This document shows positions 26,012-32,861 of a stretch of DNA of 64,000 nt, one piece after another. A model generated the notes under the pieces. The model did no database searches, had not been told where the DNA came from, and saw only the letters and a list, made by a program, of their open reading frames with translations. Both the position numbers and the translations under genes were made by a program. Position 1 is the first letter of the stretch, and each line of letters starts with the position of its first letter. The DNA lies in NCBI RefSeq assembly GCF_031846585.1, contig NZ_JAVRHK010000008.1, forward strand, positions 62,001 through 126,000, in the 5' to 3' direction. The DNA comes from Autumnicola musiva. Its GTDB lineage: Bacteria; Bacteroidota; Bacteroidia; Flavobacteriales; Flavobacteriaceae.

Positions 26012-27278
26012 TCAATATATATTATAAATTATTTTTTTATCATAATTAAAATCATATGTACCAGGAGTCCAGTCATTGGAAAACCACCCATTATAATTAC
26101 CTGACCATCCCCAATTCATGCTAGCATAAAAATAGCCATTAGCTCCTAATTTAATCTGATAACTATAGTCTGGATCTTCAGGATCTGGTCTGGGATCATC
26201 ATTTTCTTGACAAACAAAAATTGTAGAAAGTCTGTAACCATCACATACCCATGCATGACCATCATCATATCTATTGAATATCCACCATCCACTGTTTCGC
26301 CCTCCCGTAAGTATTACAGGTCTTTCATTTTCAATTTCTTGTTTAAGAATTTGATTGCCAGAATAACCCGAATAATCTGAAAGTTGAACATGATTATAAC
26401 CAAATGAGTTTAGTGCCATTATTGTTTCCTCCTTATTGGCACCGGAAACTTCACATCCGAATTCCATATTTGCGGCTATTGCTACATCTTTTAATAAGTT
26501 TGCTGTCTGTGGTGATCCACCTATATTTGGCATTTGAATCCAACTATAAGTAGAAGGCTTCTGATGATATTTCATAATTTGACCTATACTTGTGGCCACA
26601 CATCCTACAGGAGGTTTACCATTACTGCGTTGTGTACATCCAGCGTAGTCTAATGCATCATTATAACCTACTCCCTGACCCCATTCTGTTTGAGTAAAAG
26701 GTCCATACGTTTCGGTAAACCAGAATTGGGTTCCTTCGTCAGATTCAGAACATGGTGTTCCAATAAAGCTACCATAACCATTGGTAGCAATATTTTGGTA
26801 ACTTGACATTTGTTTTCTCTCGTTCGGACTTTTATTTTCTATTTTGATGTCATCATCTCTAATCTTTTTTATTGTAGAATGTGTATAGATTCTAACCAGT
26901 TTAACAAATTTGCTGGTAATGTATCATTTCTATTAAATGGGAATTTGTTCTTTTCCGAATAGGCCAAAATTGGAATAGTTCTATCATCTGCAGAAACTAT
27001 TATAAATCCACCCCCTTCGTAATTCATAATATAAGAGGTGGGATTTTTACCGTCTGGATTGACCACTAAATGTTCTTCAATTTTTTTATTTATAAAATTA
27101 CTCGATTTTTTACCATCGCTTTTATAAAAGTTTTTTGAAATTTCTTTGGCATGCTCGAGATCAATAAAATGCTCCACTTGTTCAGATTCATTTTCTTGAT
27201 TTGCATAATTTTCCTCCTCTATAGTAGGAGAACTGAAAGTATAATGCTTGTTACAAACAAGGATAAAACTCTTTTCAT
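26012..27278 (-). pseudogene. C10 (streptopain-like) cysteine peptidase, frameshifted
   Basis: From ATG at 27278 the first frame gives a signal peptide (MKRVLSLFVTSIIL). A shift near 27220 leads to EEENYANQENESEQVEHFID and a prodomain of the Spi/C10 type (MNYEGGGFIIVSADDRTIPI). A second shift near 26868 joins WLESI to HSTIKKIRDDDIKIENKSPN and the catalytic domain. That domain keeps the nucleophile Cys in GCVATSIGQIMKYH, the His in GHAWVCDGY and the W-G-W-S-G loop. The order signal, propeptide and peptidase is that of secreted C10 enzymes such as SpeB and Bacteroides fragilis Bfp. Two shifts make it inactive unless one is a sequencing error. It follows a small lipoprotein gene in the same operon. 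Confidence 0.8.
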
Positions 27279-27320
27279 AGGTGATTGAAATTAAAAATTA
27301 GAAATAAAAATTAGAGGAGA

Positions 27321-27716
27321 TTATTTATTTAATTGTGTTATTTTAATTCCGTCAAAGAAATTTCCATTTTGAAGGTCTATAAACAAAATCCTAATAGAGT
27401 CTGAAGTGTTTTCAGAAACCTCTATATAAAGTTCAGTAGCACTTCTTCTTTCTATTGTGAATTCGTCTTCTTGTAGAAAAACAAATCCATCAGAATTTTC
27501 AGTTACTTTAAAATTAGAACGATTAAATACCACATTATTTATCCACCAACTTTCCCCTTCTGAGGTAATGATTATAGAATCATTCTTGGATGAAAACTCA
27601 ACAAAATTCTGGGATAATTTTATATTATTCTCCCAATCTCCTTCTTTTTGTCTTTCAGAGCAGGAAAGAGAAAGCAAAGAAAAAAATAATATAATAAAAA
27701 AAGTATATTTAAACAT
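27321..27716 (-). CDS. Small lipoprotein upstream of the C10 peptidase
   Basis: Encodes 131 aa. The start at 27716 gives a lipoprotein signal MFKYTFFIILFFSLLSLSCS with Cys at residue 19. The rest is rich in beta-strand (WWINNVVFNRSNFKVTENSD, then FTIERRSATELYIEVSENTS) and might be an Ig-like or inhibitor-like barrel. C10 peptidase genes are often paired with small inhibitor genes, so an inhibitor role is possible but unproven. An IS1595 copy is inserted right at the start codon, so its promoter has been separated from it. Confidence 0.6.
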   Translation of the reverse strand: MFKYTFFIILFFSLLSLSCSERQKEGDWENNIKLSQNFVEFSSKNDSIIITSEGESWWINNVVFNRSNFKVTENSDGFVFLQEDEFTIERRSATELYIEVSENTSDSIRILFIDLQNGNFFDGIKITQLNK

Positions 27717-27723
27717 AATCTTT
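27716..27723. repeat. 8-bp target site duplication, left
   Basis: TAATCTTT, identical to 28713-28720. The pair brackets the IS exactly, and 8 bp is the size known for the IS1595 family. Confidence 0.8.
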
Positions 27724-28712
27724 ATTGAATATCCGTAAGCACTCATAATACAAATATTTAATGTAAATTTCCTGAAAACTACTGCTATGAACCTATTTAC
27801 TTTTACAGCAAATTTTGATAGTGAAGAGTCCTGCCGCATGCATTTTAAAGAGCAGCGGGATAAAATCGAGGTTGTTTGCAAATGTGGAGGCCGGGAGCAT
27901 TTCTGGATCAAAAGCAGGTGGAGCTATGAGTGTAAAACAATGCAGGAGCAGGATCTCCCTTCGCAGTGGGACGATTATGCAAAGTTCAAAGCTTTCTTTT
28001 TTGACCTGGTACAAAACCATGTTTTTGATGAGTGCCACTAAAAAAGGATTTTCCAGTAAAGAGATCCAGACCCAGCTGGGCTTGAAAAGATATGAACCGG
28101 TTTGGGCGATGGTGCACAAAATACGAAAAGCGATGGGCAACAGGGATGCCCGCTATACTTTAGAAGGAATGATCGAGATGGATGAAGGCTATTTTACAGT
28201 GGAATCATCTGAAGTGGCACAGGATAAAGGTCTCCGTGGACGGGGAGCTGCCGGAAAACAAAATGTGGCCATCATGGCAGAATCCACTCCTTTGGAGGAT
28301 ATAAAGACCGGAAAAAAATCAAGACAGGCCGGCTATTTTAAGGCAAGGGTTCTCACCAGTCATGCGGCGGGGGAAATTAATCAAACGCTACGTGAATCTA
28401 TCGATGAAAAGAGTATCGTGTTTACCGACAAAAGCACTTCGTATGTGGATATAGCTGATTATGTTGAACTTCATATCAGCCAAAAATCCAACAAAGACAC
28501 TACCAAAGAAACTTTAAAATGGGTGCACCTTGCCATCAGCAATGCAAAGCGGAATCTGCTAGGGAACTACCATAAAATCAAGGGAAAATATTTACAACTC
28601 TACCTAAATGAATTTGTCTATAAATTAAACCGTAGATATTTTGGAGAACGCCTCTTTGACCGGCTCATAATTGCCAATATCACAGGGTTATGACATCAAA
28701 CGGATATTCAAT
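27724..28712 (+). mobile_element. IS1595 family insertion sequence
   Basis: A 989-bp element. The left end begins ATTGAATATCCGTAAGCACT and the right end, read on the other strand, begins ATTGAATATCCGTTTGATGT, giving imperfect inverted repeats that extend to about 26 bases (around 20 matches). The ends are flanked by the 8-bp direct repeat TAATCTTT. It contains one transposase gene with a frameshift. It lies between the start codon of the small lipoprotein gene and that gene's original upstream region. Confidence 0.85.
27787..28693 (+). pseudogene. IS1595 family (ISXO2-like) transposase, frameshifted
   Basis: The first frame starts MNLFTFTANFDSEESCRMHF and has the zinc-ribbon half CKCGGREHFWIKSRWSYECK. 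At 27934-27942 there is one base too many (four bases where the E-C-K-x-C-R motif needs three). The protein then continues in the next frame as CRSRISLRSGTIMQSSKL, MIEMDEGYFTVE (first Asp), IVFTDKSTSYVDI (second Asp) and a C-terminal region ending FDRLIIANITGL. The combined product would be about 300 aa, normal for the family. The shift may be a real inactivating mutation; no slippery heptamer is evident that would suggest programmed frameshifting. Confidence 0.8.
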
Positions 28713-28720
28713 TAATCTTT
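28713..28720. repeat. 8-bp target site duplication, right
   Basis: TAATCTTT, the partner of 27716-27723. Right of it the pre-insertion upstream sequence of the small lipoprotein gene resumes. Confidence 0.8.
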
Positions 28721-28890
28721 AATGTTTAGTTAAATATATAATATATTATTTAAAAAGTAAAAAAAATAATTCTATTTCTTGTCTCTGGATATGTAAGAGT
28801 TGAGTAGTTCTTCTTCAATTTAAAAATTTTTATTTTAAAATATGCGGAATGACCTAATCTGAAGAAGAAAACAGGGGGTTGGAACTAATT

Positions 28891-28990
28891 ATTAACTCAC
28901 AATTTAAATAGAACGTATTGGTGCAGTTTGATATTCTGACCTATCCAAATATAATAAAAATTGTAGTAATTATTCAGTACAAGTTTCATT
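28891..28990. repeat. 100-bp direct repeat, copy 2
   Basis: Second copy of 25777-25876, one mismatch. It overlaps the stop codon of the gene at 28986 and seems to be the native location, since that gene is intact only here. Confidence 0.85.
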
Positions 28991-29531
28991 CAATTTTATT
29001 GAGAATCTTAACAGGATATTCCATCAATACTTCCCAAAAAGGGTTTCCAGAGGATTTTCCCGACCAATACTTTTCTGCCATAATCTCCATGCCTATAATA
29101 CTTCCTCCTTGTCTTAGAAATGACATATCTGCTTTAAAATAACGATCACATTCGACTTCAAAGATTTCTCCCTCCCCATCAAATGTTATTTCCCTTAATC
29201 GCTTTGCATCTTCCAGATTCAAACAGCCAAAGGATACCGTGAATCGCGAGTTTCTCTCAGGGAATTTTAACTTTCTTACTAACTCAAAAGTCATTTCAAT
29301 TAAAAACTCATTATCAGTAAATCCTTGATTTGGACCGGTGGACTGAAATGTATTTAGCAAGAAAATTTCACCATGTTTGGCAATTCCATCTGGATATTGT
29401 TTTCTAATAGAACTTTTAAAATCTTGAGATGAATATAGATATTCACCTGCTATACTGTTATCAAATTGACCTAATTGGAAACTATCGATTCCACTTAAAT
29501 TTGTTCTGGTGACATGAAAAAACTTAGGCAT
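28986..29531 (-). CDS. Hypothetical protein, possibly ADP-ribosyltransferase-like (DUF2441-type)
   Basis: Encodes 181 aa, soluble, no signal. It begins MPKFFHVTRTNLSGIDSF and has a central E-x-x-F-E-L-V-R-K-L-K-F-P-E-R-N-S-R-F segment followed by A-K-R-L-R-E. This recalls DUF2441 and related proteins with an ART-like fold, where an H-x-T/R start, the V-R-x-x-x-F-P-x-x-P-S-R segment and a late acidic segment recur. The match is from memory and weak. It could be a toxin or a nucleotide-processing enzyme. It lies next to an XRE gene on the same strand. Confidence 0.4.
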   Translation of the reverse strand: MPKFFHVTRTNLSGIDSFQLGQFDNSIAGEYLYSSQDFKSSIRKQYPDGIAKHGEIFLLNTFQSTGPNQGFTDNEFLIEMTFELVRKLKFPERNSRFTVSFGCLNLEDAKRLREITFDGEGEIFEVECDRYFKADMSFLRQGGSIIGMEIMAEKYWSGKSSGNPFWEVLMEYPVKILNKIE

Positions 29532-29560
29532 TTTCTATGTGATATTTTATACAACATAAA

Positions 29561-29597
29561 AAAACCTTGCATCAATAAAAGTATCTGCAAGGCTTTT
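29561..29597 (-). terminator. Rho-independent terminator of the XRE gene at 29618
   Basis: A stem of CCTTGCA (29565-29571) and TGCAAGG (29586-29592) with an A-run on the left, which is a T-run for leftward transcripts. It is placed 21 bases after the stop. Confidence 0.75.
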
Positions 29598-29617
29598 CAA
29601 TCATGAAAAATCCAAAA

Positions 29618-30025
29618 TTAATTTTTCTTTAATAGCTGCTCCAAATAAGCAACCTTATCCTTTTCAGCTTGGACTAGCCTTTCATAAAGTTTTTTATTTT
29701 CCTCGTAGGATTTTTTAAGTTCCTCTAAAGGATTAAAAGAACAATGATTATTATACACTTGGCCTGTACTATTATCATAGAAATTGCTGAAATAATTAAA
29801 TACCGCTTCTTCAGAAAAATTTTCAATGGCTTCTTTAGTTACTCCCAATATCTTGGCTACACTTTCCAGTTTTTCATCTTCAATTTTTTCACTTTGTTCT
29901 AAGTGGGAAACGCTTTGTTGGCTAATGCCTAATTCCTCGGCAAGGGTTTCCTGTTTCATTCCACGAAGCTCACGAATGCGGGCTATTTTACGACCTATAT
30001 GGTTGGGGTTGATAGTTGTTGTCAT
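29618..30025 (-). CDS. XRE family helix-turn-helix regulator with C-terminal coiled coil
   Basis: Encodes 135 aa from ATG at 30025. The HTH_3 domain covers residues ~10-65 (ARIRELRGMKQETLAEELGI, then SQQSVSHLEQSE). A linker with many aromatic residues leads to a C-terminal helix, KLYERLVQAEKDKVAYLEQL, which looks like a coiled coil. It is closely related to the protein at 43083, which sits next to the ABC-type system. It is divergent from the next XRE gene and probably represses itself and that promoter. Confidence 0.85.
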   Translation of the reverse strand: MTTTINPNHIGRKIARIRELRGMKQETLAEELGISQQSVSHLEQSEKIEDEKLESVAKILGVTKEAIENFSEEAVFNYFSNFYDNSTGQVYNNHCSFNPLEELKKSYEENKKLYERLVQAEKDKVAYLEQLLKKN

Positions 30026-30095
30026 AATCTCAAAGATAATCAATCTTTTTTATTTCATTCCTTGGCTTGGTAAAAAACAAACCATTTCTGGTAGG

Positions 30096-30108
30096 ATACA
30101 AGTTGTAT
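30096..30108. promoter_or_regulatory. Candidate XRE operator (inverted repeat)
   Basis: ATACAAGTTGTAT, two 6-base half sites around one central base, lies between divergent XRE genes. It suits a dimeric HTH repressor, but no second copy was found nearby. Confidence 0.35.
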
Positions 30109-30173
30109 TGGTTCGGTAAAAGAATTACGGTTGTTACTTTACTTACTATTAAGATAGAATAAATTTTTTGTCT

Positions 30174-30446
30174 ATGAAAATTGGAGATAACATACAAGAG
30201 ATAAGGGAAAGGGAAAAGAACTATAAAAGGAGCTATATGGCAAGTTGCCTGGGAATATCAACACGGGCGTATTGCAATATAGAGAACAATATCACGGATA
30301 TTACCTTAACCCGATTGGCACAAATATCTGATATATTAGATTGCGACCCCTTGTATATATTACGGTATAAAGAAATCAAAGATGATTTTATTACTAATCT
30401 CCGCAACCATGATAAACCCGCCACTAATACAGTTAAATCCAAATGA
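30174..30446 (+). CDS. XRE family helix-turn-helix protein
   Basis: Encodes 90 aa from ATG at 30174; an in-frame TTG at 30168 is a less likely start. The HTH runs from residue 1 to ~65 (MKIGDNIQEIREREKNYKRS, MASCLGISTRAYCNIENN). There is only a short tail (DDFITNLRNHDKPATNTVKS) with no long coiled coil. Three genes on the same strand follow with overlaps, so it heads an operon of regulators. Confidence 0.75.
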   Translation: MKIGDNIQEIREREKNYKRSYMASCLGISTRAYCNIENNITDITLTRLAQISDILDCDPLYILRYKEIKDDFITNLRNHDKPATNTVKSK

Positions 30447-30543
30447 AATTCAGTTGCAAATGGAATTATTGGAAACCCAGAAAAATATTCTCGGACTTCT
30501 GGAAAATCTACTAACTAAAGAGAAAATCCAAATTGTAAAATGA
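30409..30543 (+). CDS. 44-residue coiled-coil peptide, no HTH
   Basis: A short frame from ATG at 30409 to TGA at 30541-30543. It overlaps the end of the preceding XRE gene by 38 bases and the start of the next by 4 (ATGA), which argues that it is translated. The peptide MINPPLIQLNPNEIQLQMEL continues as a leucine-rich helix (LETQKNILGLLENLLTKEK). It resembles only the C-terminal helix of the neighbouring XRE proteins, as a separate piece. It could form mixed coiled coils with them (inference). It may be a fragment, but there are no broken frames around it. Confidence 0.5.
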   Translation: MINPPLIQLNPNEIQLQMELLETQKNILGLLENLLTKEKIQIVK

Positions 30544-30875
30544 GTACCGGAAAAAACATTGCTACAATTAGAATATTAAAGGGGTTAAAACAAGACGCCT
30601 TGGCCAGGATTATGGGTTTAAACCAAAATTCTATTTCAGTTATTGAAAATAAAAATAAAGTAGACGACGACCTTTTAATTAAAGTTGCTGATGCCCTGCA
30701 AGTTACAGTGTATTTCATCATAAATTTTGATAGAACAAAAATGTTTGAAGTAATTAATGAACCAGAAAAACAGGTTTTGAAAATATCCAAAAAGGAAGAT
30801 ACTCCTTTAAATTTAGAAGCAAAGGTCATCGAACTTTACAAACGATTGGTGACCTGTAAAAAAAATAGGTTATGA
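30540..30875 (+). CDS. XRE family helix-turn-helix regulator
   Basis: Encodes 111 aa. Residues ~1-60 are the HTH (IATIRILKGLKQDALARIMG, LNQNSISVIENKNK); the C-terminal part ends in the shared helix LEAKVIELYKRLVTCKKNR. It overlaps the 44-aa frame by 4 bases and the next gene by 4 bases, so translation is coupled along the row. Confidence 0.78.
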   Translation: MSTGKNIATIRILKGLKQDALARIMGLNQNSISVIENKNKVDDDLLIKVADALQVTVYFIINFDRTKMFEVINEPEKQVLKISKKEDTPLNLEAKVIELYKRLVTCKKNRL

Positions 30876-31216
30876 TTATTGGACATAAGATTGAAACGAT
30901 TAGAAAATTGCGGGGACTCTCGCAAGCTGAACTAGGTAAGTCATTAGGGGGAATTAGTAAACAAGCAGTAAGTAAAATTGAACAGCGCTCCAGTATTAAT
31001 GAGATTACCTTAAAAAATATTGCTAAAATATTAGACATCACTCCTGAAGGATTAAAAAGATTTGACCCGGAAACCGTAATATTAAATATGATTGAACCCG
31101 TTAGCAAAATTGAGGTTATAATCGACAATTCCGATAACCCCATGAGCAATACGATGAAAGATATATGTTTTTTCTATGAAAAATTATTAAGGTCTGGAAA
31201 GAAGATAAAACCATAG
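30872..31216 (+). CDS. XRE family helix-turn-helix regulator
   Basis: Encodes 114 aa. The HTH is IETIRKLRGLSQAELGKSLG followed by GISKQAVSKIEQRSS, and the C-terminal helix is MKDICFFYEKLLRSGKK. It is the last gene of the regulator row and ends 38 bases before repeat block R1. What these regulators control cannot be read from the sequence, but a near relative lies next to the ABC-type system at 43 kb. Confidence 0.78.
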   Translation: MIIGHKIETIRKLRGLSQAELGKSLGGISKQAVSKIEQRSSINEITLKNIAKILDITPEGLKRFDPETVILNMIEPVSKIEVIIDNSDNPMSNTMKDICFFYEKLLRSGKKIKP

Positions 31217-31253
31217 TTACACTTTAAATAAAGATTTGAAAATGAAACGAAGT

Positions 31254-31304
31254 GCAAGATGTGTGCCTGTGGGCACAATCTTGATTGCTCCCGATGGTCG
31301 CAAT
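31254..31304. repeat. Repeat block R1, copy 1 (structured)
   Basis: 51 bases identical to 45026-45076. It can fold into two hairpins: CAAGATGTGTGCC against GGCACAATCTTG around a TGTG loop, and ATTGC against GCAAT. In both places it starts about 40 bases after the stop of a rightward gene, as a terminator or small structured RNA would. Confidence 0.8.
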
Positions 31305-31348
31305 AAAAAAGAGATGTTTAAGGGGAGGCGCCTAATTAGTATTTAACC

Positions 31349-31993
31349 TTACTGGACATACTTTGAAACAATGCTTTCAATATCGTCTTTAATAAACTCC
31401 CAGTATTTACCCATTAAGCAAATAGGATCAAAATCATCATCAGCTTCGGTAAAATCCGTAAAGTTTTTAAGTATTAATATTTGGTCGTGACTATAAGGAT
31501 AACGCTGTTTGTGCAGTTGTAACATTTGTTTCAGATTGTAGGAATCAAATAGCGCGTGCAGATCCCAAAAATCTTTTTTACGGCCTCCTCGTTGAACAAC
31601 ATCTACTTTCATCGCGATAATTTCTTCTAGACTGGCCATACGAATCGAATCTTCCACAAATGGAGGCTGAATAAAAGTATCCGTATAAAATGTATCCAGT
31701 TTGATAGCATTTTCTTGATTTCCCCCTATAAAATAAGATTTTCCGAAGGCCGGTTCTAAGGCAGAATGATCAACATAAGGGAATGTTTTTTCAAGATAGG
31801 ATGTGATATTATTAAAGTCAATCGAACCATAATCCGCATCACTAAAAAGATCAATATCGATAGATTCCCGATGCCCAATTTGTAAGCTCAACGCGGTACC
31901 ACCCACTAATCTGAACCCATCAAATTCTTTTGAAGCCATGAGCTGAATTAAACTCTCACGAAGTAAAGGGGTTACCGTTTTGTAGTAAAGCAT
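31349..31993 (-). CDS. AbiEii/AbiGii-type nucleotidyltransferase toxin
   Basis: Encodes 214 aa. The nucleotidyltransferase site is visible as R-L-V-G-G-T-A-L-S-L-Q-I-G-H-R-E-S-I-D-I-D-L-F, with the two metal-binding aspartates in the D-I-D motif near residues 46-48. The basic segment RGGRKKDFWDLHAL near residue 135 is typical of the AbiEii family. AbiEii toxins add nucleotides to RNA (tRNA 3' ends for some) and cause growth arrest on phage attack. The partner gene 9 bases upstream encodes an HTH protein, as expected for an antitoxin. Confidence 0.82.
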   Translation of the reverse strand: MLYYKTVTPLLRESLIQLMASKEFDGFRLVGGTALSLQIGHRESIDIDLFSDADYGSIDFNNITSYLEKTFPYVDHSALEPAFGKSYFIGGNQENAIKLDTFYTDTFIQPPFVEDSIRMASLEEIIAMKVDVVQRGGRKKDFWDLHALFDSYNLKQMLQLHKQRYPYSHDQILILKNFTDFTEADDDFDPICLMGKYWEFIKDDIESIVSKYVQ

Positions 31994-32002
31994 CCTGGAT
32001 AA

Positions 32003-32485
32003 TTATTTTGTAGAAACCGTATAGGGTTTTCTGGATACTGAATGAAGGGCATTATCTACTATTTGTTTTCCGTAAAAACGAACGATTTCCTTCTTCTCAG
32101 TTTCATTGCCGCGTTCAAAAACCCTGCTGATAACCGCCTTACGCTGCTTCTGCCAATCAATCTTATTGATATTAGTATCCCAAAACAAGGATTCCCTAAG
32201 CAAGGATAAATTTGGGGTTTTTGATTGAAGCTTTTCTTTTTCTCTTTCTATTTCAAAATAGGTTTGTAAAATTGCTAAAGTGCCTTCTTCAAGTCCAAGT
32301 TTCTTTTCAATTTTTAGCGCCAGGGGTGTGTTTAAATTTCTTTTTCCATTAATAATGGCATTCAAAGTTTGCGGATGTTCCTTTATGGCCATCGCGAAGG
32401 GACGTTGCTTTATAGAATGCTTTTTTAGTTCACGTTTTAAAACAAGTCCCGGGTGAATACCTTTATACTTTAATAAATTACCCAT
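32003..32485 (-). CDS. HTH antitoxin of the AbiEii pair
   Basis: Encodes 160 aa. The N-terminal HTH resembles HigA-type antitoxins (GIHPGLVLKRELKKHSIKQR, then LNAIINGKRNLNTPLALKIE). The C-terminal half is helical and basic (KIDWQKQRKAVISRVFERGN) and may hold the toxin-binding part. Gene order antitoxin then toxin, 9-base spacing and shared strand fit a TA operon. An AT-rich inverted repeat around ATATAAACAATATTGTTTAT near 32495-32514, just before the start, may be the autoregulatory operator. Confidence 0.78.
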   Translation of the reverse strand: MGNLLKYKGIHPGLVLKRELKKHSIKQRPFAMAIKEHPQTLNAIINGKRNLNTPLALKIEKKLGLEEGTLAILQTYFEIEREKEKLQSKTPNLSLLRESLFWDTNINKIDWQKQRKAVISRVFERGNETEKKEIVRFYGKQIVDNALHSVSRKPYTVSTK

Positions 32486-32493
32486 ATTACAAA

Positions 32494-32516
32494 TATAAAC
32501 AATATTGTTTATATTA
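32494..32516. promoter_or_regulatory. Palindromic operator candidate upstream of the antitoxin gene
   Basis: The sequence ATATAAACAATATTGTTTAT is a palindrome centred on AATATT, ending about 10 bases before the antitoxin start. HigA-like antitoxins bind such sites to repress their own operon. Placement makes this likely; binding is not shown. Confidence 0.5.
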
Positions 32517-32530
32517 AATAATAAGCAATT

Positions 32531-32820
32531 AAACCATTTACTTTTTTCATCTTAAGCATTTTCCTTTTGCGGCTGAAAAGAAAATAATATGTAAATCAGG
32601 ATGAATAAGAAATTATGTCCTTTTCATTTACTTCTTCCAGCGCTGTCACATTACCTTTTGATGCCCAGCCTCTTCAAGCTTTGAAATTATAGAGGAGCTA
32701 TAAATAGCACAGCGGTTTATGCGCTCCGGTTAATTTCAAAGCTTGTTATTTTAGCATCGAAAGGTAAGGTGATATAAGAAAGGTTCTTAAAGAAATTTTG
32801 AAATCCTGATTGGTGAATTT
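32531..32820. repeat. Repeat block R2, copy 1
   Basis: About 290 bases clearly similar to 45114-45410, with long identical runs such as AAACCATTTACTTTTTTCAT and CAAGCTTTGAAATTATAGAG. No open frame is conserved between the copies. It separates the AbiEii pair from ilvD, and together with its flanks makes up the gene-free region 32486-32861. Confidence 0.85.
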
Positions 32821-32861
32821 AAATTAATTCCTCTGAAAAAAGGCTTAAAATTAATGCGCTA

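Noticed and set aside
27934..27942. Programmed frameshift in the IS1595 transposase
   Set aside because: There is an A-rich tract but no standard slippery heptamer or downstream structure that I can support, and IS1595 transposases are usually made from one frame.
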